DNA from: Halothermothrix sp. DTU029
GTDB taxonomy: Bacteria > Bacillota > Halanaerobiia > Halanaerobiales > DTU029
Direction of reading: 5' to 3'
DNA length: 39,889 nt
Assembly: GCA_001512435.1 (NCBI GenBank)
Contig: LFRS01000026.1
Location: 258-40,146, forward strand
The notes below the pieces were generated by a model, which saw only the letters and a list, made by a program, of their open reading frames with translations, was not told the DNA's origin and did not search any database. This document shows positions 36,990 through 39,889 of this stretch, piece after piece (position 1 is the first letter of the stretch; each line of letters starts with the position of its first letter). The translations under genes and the position numbers were made by a program.

Positions 36990-37619
36990 TTACCATTCCA
37001 CTCCCTTTATAATTAATTTTGCCATCATTTCCTCTTTCAACACTTCCAGAGTATGGCCAGGAGTTAAACAATACACCTTTCCTTGTCCATATTGATGAGC
37101 CCAGCCAGCTATAGCATTGCCGTATTCCTCACTTTCTGCTTGCAAAAAGACTGTAGTATCTTCTAGATCTACATCAACAATATATAGTTCATCAACAATC
37201 TTAAATTCTTCTATTTCCTCTACAGGAAACAAATCATTCTTCACAGGACTGACTAAAATTTCTGGATGTTCTTCCGGGTGTTCAAGAAAATGGCCCTTGA
37301 CAACTTGCCGTAAAATTCCCTCTGTCGAAAAATCAGCCAATCCACAATGTAATACCAGTAATTTGCCACCACTGGAAACATAATTATCGATAAACTCTTC
37401 TTCTTCAGTGGTGATCCAGATTTCATCATTTGGGTTTAATTTCCCAGAGCAAGCCAGGATAAAAACATCATATTCCTCCAGTTCCTGCCAGGGAATCTCC
37501 CGGTAATTATCTTTAATATCTAAGGAATACTTATCTCTCAAAATACCTTCTAGCCCTTCCCTTAAATAGTCTGCCCCATGGTAAAAATCACCTGCTAAAG
37601 CCAGTATTTTCTGCATCAT
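36990..37619 (-). CDS. ThuA-like (class I glutamine amidotransferase-fold) protein
   Basis: A 209-residue soluble protein of the ThuA-like group, which has a flavodoxin/GATase-like fold. Visible features: KILALAGDFYHGADYLREGL with the conserved His-Gly after the first strand, YDVFILACSG, GGKLLVLHCGLADF (the nucleophile-elbow region, with Cys as in GATase) and GQGKVYCLTPGHTLEVL near the C-terminus. ThuA was described in trehalose and related disaccharide use, where 3-keto sugars are involved; the exact reaction is unclear. As first gene of the GH1 unit it may act on the imported sugar or an oxidised derivative (inference). ATG at 37619, followed by a second ATG, with AAAGGAAG upstream. Confidence 0.78.
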   Translation of the reverse strand: MMQKILALAGDFYHGADYLREGLEGILRDKYSLDIKDNYREIPWQELEEYDVFILACSGKLNPNDEIWITTEEEEFIDNYVSSGGKLLVLHCGLADFSTEGILRQVVKGHFLEHPEEHPEILVSPVKNDLFPVEEIEEFKIVDELYIVDVDLEDTTVFLQAESEEYGNAIAGWAHQYGQGKVYCLTPGHTLEVLKEEMMAKLIIKGVEW

Positions 37620-37643
37620 CTTTTCTTCCTTTCTAAAATTATC

Positions 37644-37682
37644 TTATGTAAAAATAGAGGTACCAGAAAATATAGTACCTCT
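37644..37682 (-). terminator. Rho-independent terminator of the rnf operon
   Basis: Read on the minus strand, AGAGGTAC and GTACCTCT (plus-strand arms 37656-37663 and 37675-37682) form an 8-bp stem with an 11-base loop, followed by ATTTTTACATAAG. It lies 40 bp after the rnfB stop, separating rnf from the carbohydrate locus. No clear promoter is visible between it and the ThuA-like gene, so some read-through may drive that unit. Confidence 0.7.
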
Positions 37683-37722
37683 CTAATGATATTTCAATAA
37701 TAAGTCTTTTTGCCTTCATCCT

Positions 37723-38541
37723 TTAAACTGCTTCAATTACTTCAGCATAAAACTCTATGGTTTTTGTAGGGCACTTTTCTGCACATAAACCACAATTGGT
37801 ACATTTCCCATAATCCATAATAGCCAGATTATTTTCCATCCTTATAGCATTATCAGGACAGACCTTAGCACAGATCCCACAACCTATACAGCCTACTGAG
37901 CAGATCTGGCGCACAACCTTCCCATGATCATGGGAAGAACACCTGATATAGGTTCTCATACTGATTGGAGCCAGTGTTATTATACTCCTGGGACAGGCCC
38001 TGACACATTCCCCACATCCTGTACATTTATCAGGGTCTATTTCCGGTAAACCATTATCATTCATTATAATAGCATCAAAAGGACAGACAACAGCACAATC
38101 ACCTAAGCCCAGACAGCCATACTGACAGGCTTTAGTCCCTCCAGGAACCATATTGGCTGCCTTACAGGTCTGTATGCCCTGGTATTCAGCCCTGGCAAGG
38201 GTTTCCTTTAAACCACCTTTACATAATACCTGGGCTATTTCTCTCTCTCCTACAGTAGCAGTAGTCCCCATTATTTCCGCTATGGCCTGAGCTGTTGCAC
38301 TGCCTCCAACAGGACAACCTTCTACCGGTGCCTCTCCAGAGACAATTGCTTCAGCCAGGGCAGCACATCCTACATAACCACAGGCACCACAATTTACCCC
38401 CGGGAGTGCTTCTTCCACCTGGCTGACACGTTCATCGACCTCTACTTTAAAAGCTTTAGCAGCAAAGCTTAGTCCTACAGCCAGGAGTGCTCCCAGCCCC
38501 CCCATACTGATCAGAGAGGCTATATATATATTATTCATCAT
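37723..38541 (-). CDS. rnfB: Rnf electron transport complex subunit RnfB
   Basis: A 272-residue iron-sulphur protein with an N-terminal membrane helix (residues 7-28) and the RnfB [4Fe-4S] motif CGACGYVGC (51-59) with C76. Ferredoxin-type clusters follow: C139-C153 (YGCLGLGDCAVVCP, spacing slightly unusual), CTGCGECVRACP (173-184), CIGCGICAKVCP (218-229) and CTNCGLCAEKCP (247-258). RnfB accepts electrons from reduced ferredoxin and passes them into the complex, which pumps sodium or protons while reducing NAD. Two ATGs lie behind GGAGGTGAA (38541 and 38538); I use the first. The longest frame starts at 38589 without a ribosome-binding site. It is the last gene of the operon, 95 bp after rnfA. 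Confidence 0.97.
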   Translation of the reverse strand: MMNNIYIASLISMGGLGALLAVGLSFAAKAFKVEVDERVSQVEEALPGVNCGACGYVGCAALAEAIVSGEAPVEGCPVGGSATAQAIAEIMGTTATVGEREIAQVLCKGGLKETLARAEYQGIQTCKAANMVPGGTKACQYGCLGLGDCAVVCPFDAIIMNDNGLPEIDPDKCTGCGECVRACPRSIITLAPISMRTYIRCSSHDHGKVVRQICSVGCIGCGICAKVCPDNAIRMENNLAIMDYGKCTNCGLCAEKCPTKTIEFYAEVIEAV

Positions 38542-38636
38542 TTCACCTCCAGGATTACTTAGAAAAAGTTGGTTTCTATCTATCCACATCCATAGATACG
38601 ATATTTACTATAAGTTCTATATAATTCCAGATAAAT

Positions 38637-39227
38637 TTACATGGAAATTAAACCAGAGAAGCCCATAAAGGCCATAGCCATGATTCCGGCTATAATAAGG
38701 GTAATGGGAACACCCTTTAATACTCCGGGTACATCGGCAAACTCCAGATTCTCTCTTAGGCCGGCCATCAAAACAATTGCCAGGGTAAAACCAACACCGG
38801 CAGCAAAAGCAAATATAACACTTTCAATAAAATTATATCCTTCTGATGGTATCAATAAAGCCAGACCCAATATAGCACAGTTAGTAGTAATCAGAGGCAG
38901 GAAAATTCCCAGTGCCCTGTATAAAGCCGGACTGGTCTTTTTAATAAACATCTCTACAAACTGGACCAGGGCAGCTATTACAATTATAAAAATCACAGTT
39001 TGGAGAAATTGTAAATTAAATACCTCCAGTATATAGGTATTAATCAACCAGGAAGCCATACCGGTTAAAGTCATAACAAAGGTTGTGGCCATACCCATAC
39101 TGAAAGCTGTTCCTATCTGATTGGAAACACCCAGAAATGGACAAATTCCCAGGAATCTTACCAGAATAAAATTATTTACCAGTATAGTACTTGCAAATAA
39201 GAGCAAAATATGGGTAAACTGTTCCAT
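38637..39227 (-). CDS. rnfA: Rnf electron transport complex subunit RnfA
   Basis: A 196-residue membrane protein with six helices, belonging to the RnfA/RnfE (NqrE/NqrD-like) pair that forms the symmetrical membrane core. Conserved [18 protein letters not shown] at residues 18-35 and [13 protein letters not shown] near residue 115 carry the cysteines that bind the intramembrane iron-sulphur cluster. Its ATG follows the rnfE TAA directly (TAAATG), so the two are translationally coupled. Confidence 0.96.
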   Translation of the reverse strand: MEQFTHILLLFASTILVNNFILVRFLGICPFLGVSNQIGTAFSMGMATTFVMTLTGMASWLINTYILEVFNLQFLQTVIFIIVIAALVQFVEMFIKKTSPALYRALGIFLPLITTNCAILGLALLIPSEGYNFIESVIFAFAAGVGFTLAIVLMAGLRENLEFADVPGVLKGVPITLIIAGIMAMAFMGFSGLISM

Positions 39228-39824
39228 TTACTTCACCCCTTTGCTTGAAATATAATTCATCAAGGCCAGCAAAATACCCAGTGAAATAAAGGCACCTGCC
39301 GGTAACAGCATTATAGCCATCTGTGGATACCAACCGCCCAGAATTTGCACACCAAAGATAGAACCACTACCCAATAATTCGCGGATTATACTCAAAAGCA
39401 AGAGGGCCCAGGTAAAACCTAAACCCATACCTAAAGCATCGGCAATTGAATCCAGGACACTATTTTTAGAGGCAAAGGCCTCAGCCCTACCAAGGATAAT
39501 ACAATTAACTACGATTAAAGGTATAAAAAGGCTTAAAGCACTTGCTACACCGGGCAGAAAAGCCTTGAGAATATAATCAACCAGGGTAACAAAGGTGGCA
39601 ATAATTAGTATATAACTGGGTATACGGACATTTTCCGGTATCAGCTTTTTAACCAGGGAAATAATTATCTCAGATGCCAACAGGACAAAAGCTGTAGCCA
39701 GACCCATAACCAGGCCATTTACAGCTGCATTGGTAACAGCAAGAGTCGGACACATCCCGATAACAATTCTAAAGGTTGGATTCTCATCCCATAAACCATT
39801 TTTCAGGATTTTCAGGAATTTCAT
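39228..39824 (-). CDS. rnfE: Rnf electron transport complex subunit RnfE
   Basis: A 198-residue membrane protein with six helices homologous to RnfA. The cysteine-bearing motifs are VIGMCPTLAVTNAAVNGL (about residues 21-38) and IPLIVVNCIILGRAEAFAS (about 101-119), the latter a hallmark of RnfE/NqrD. The ATG at 39824 shares its A with the rnfG stop (TAATG), with GGAGGTGAG upstream, so translation is coupled. Confidence 0.96.
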   Translation of the reverse strand: MKFLKILKNGLWDENPTFRIVIGMCPTLAVTNAAVNGLVMGLATAFVLLASEIIISLVKKLIPENVRIPSYILIIATFVTLVDYILKAFLPGVASALSLFIPLIVVNCIILGRAEAFASKNSVLDSIADALGMGLGFTWALLLLSIIRELLGSGSIFGVQILGGWYPQMAIMLLPAGAFISLGILLALMNYISSKGVK

Positions 39825-39889
39825 TAGTACTCACCTCCGCCAAGACTGGTAGCCCCTGTTGTGACTGTTGCTCCGGTAGTAATTGTAGC
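39824..39889 (-). CDS. rnfG: C-terminal end of RnfG (5' truncated by the window)
   Basis: Twenty-one codons and a stop remain, ending in ITTGATVTTGATSLGGGEY. RnfG carries a covalently bound FMN on the Thr of an SGAT-type motif near its C-terminus; here two related TTGAT units occur, one of which may be a decoy or a tail repeat. Identity rests mainly on position directly before rnfE. The remaining N-terminal part, and rnfC and rnfD, would lie beyond the right edge. Confidence 0.75.
   Translation of the reverse strand, partial: ATITTGATVTTGATSLGGGEY

Overview
The window looks like chromosomal DNA of an AT-rich, anaerobic, low-GC Firmicute, most probably a Halanaerobiales-type organism. The evidence is the energy-conserving Rnf complex, an ObgE/L27/L21 block, a Firmicute-style mreBCD-minCDE-rodA cluster that uses MinE, and a sugar-uptake locus typical of saccharolytic clostridia. 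The order is an inference; no rRNA or other taxonomic marker is present. Apart from a gene tail at the extreme left, every gene lies on the minus strand, so transcription runs from right to left and units are best read from high to low coordinates.

Layout from left to right. 1-240: plus-strand tail of a Gln/Asn/Tyr-rich protein, convergent with the next unit and separated from it by a bidirectional terminator. 318-3846: obgE-yhbY-ABC-F, with its own promoter inside the 5' extension of the longest obgE reading frame. 4045-4832: rplU-rpmA with an L21 leader RNA, a consensus promoter and a terminator; no prp (ysxB) gene lies between them and L27 has no N-terminal extension. 4897-6944: nagB and nagA. 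6959-19416: a long, tightly packed cell-shape/division/RNA-processing cluster transcribed mreB-mreC-mreD-pbp2-minC-minD-minE-rodA-M50 protease-radical SAM-DUF2344-rng and on into nagA. 19503-21870: radC, maf, a Gx-type membrane protein and a NusG domain II protein.

22032-37619 is the accessory part: a 15.6 kb carbohydrate locus. Its two leading genes encode a ThuA-like protein and a cytoplasmic GH1 beta-glycosidase. A promoter then precedes an NHL-propeller/TPR/Yip1 membrane protein, a secreted DUF5696-type glycosidase-like protein, one MalF/MalG permease pair, an ordinary solute-binding protein, a giant 987-residue solute-binding protein with two N-terminal beta-sandwich repeats, and a second MalF/MalG pair. 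No ABC ATPase is present, so both importers presumably borrow a shared MsmX/MalK-type ATPase. The set reads as a complete but uncharacterised glycan capture, trimming and import system, and is the best candidate here for an undescribed biological system.

37650-39889 holds the end of the rnf operon (rnfG tail, rnfE, rnfA, rnfB) with a terminator. In related bacteria rnf is often followed by the Gx-maf-radC-mre block, so the carbohydrate locus may be an insertion between them. Other points to re-examine are MinE, which seems to start at a non-canonical ATC codon, and an RNase E/G protein ending in a TRAM-like domain.
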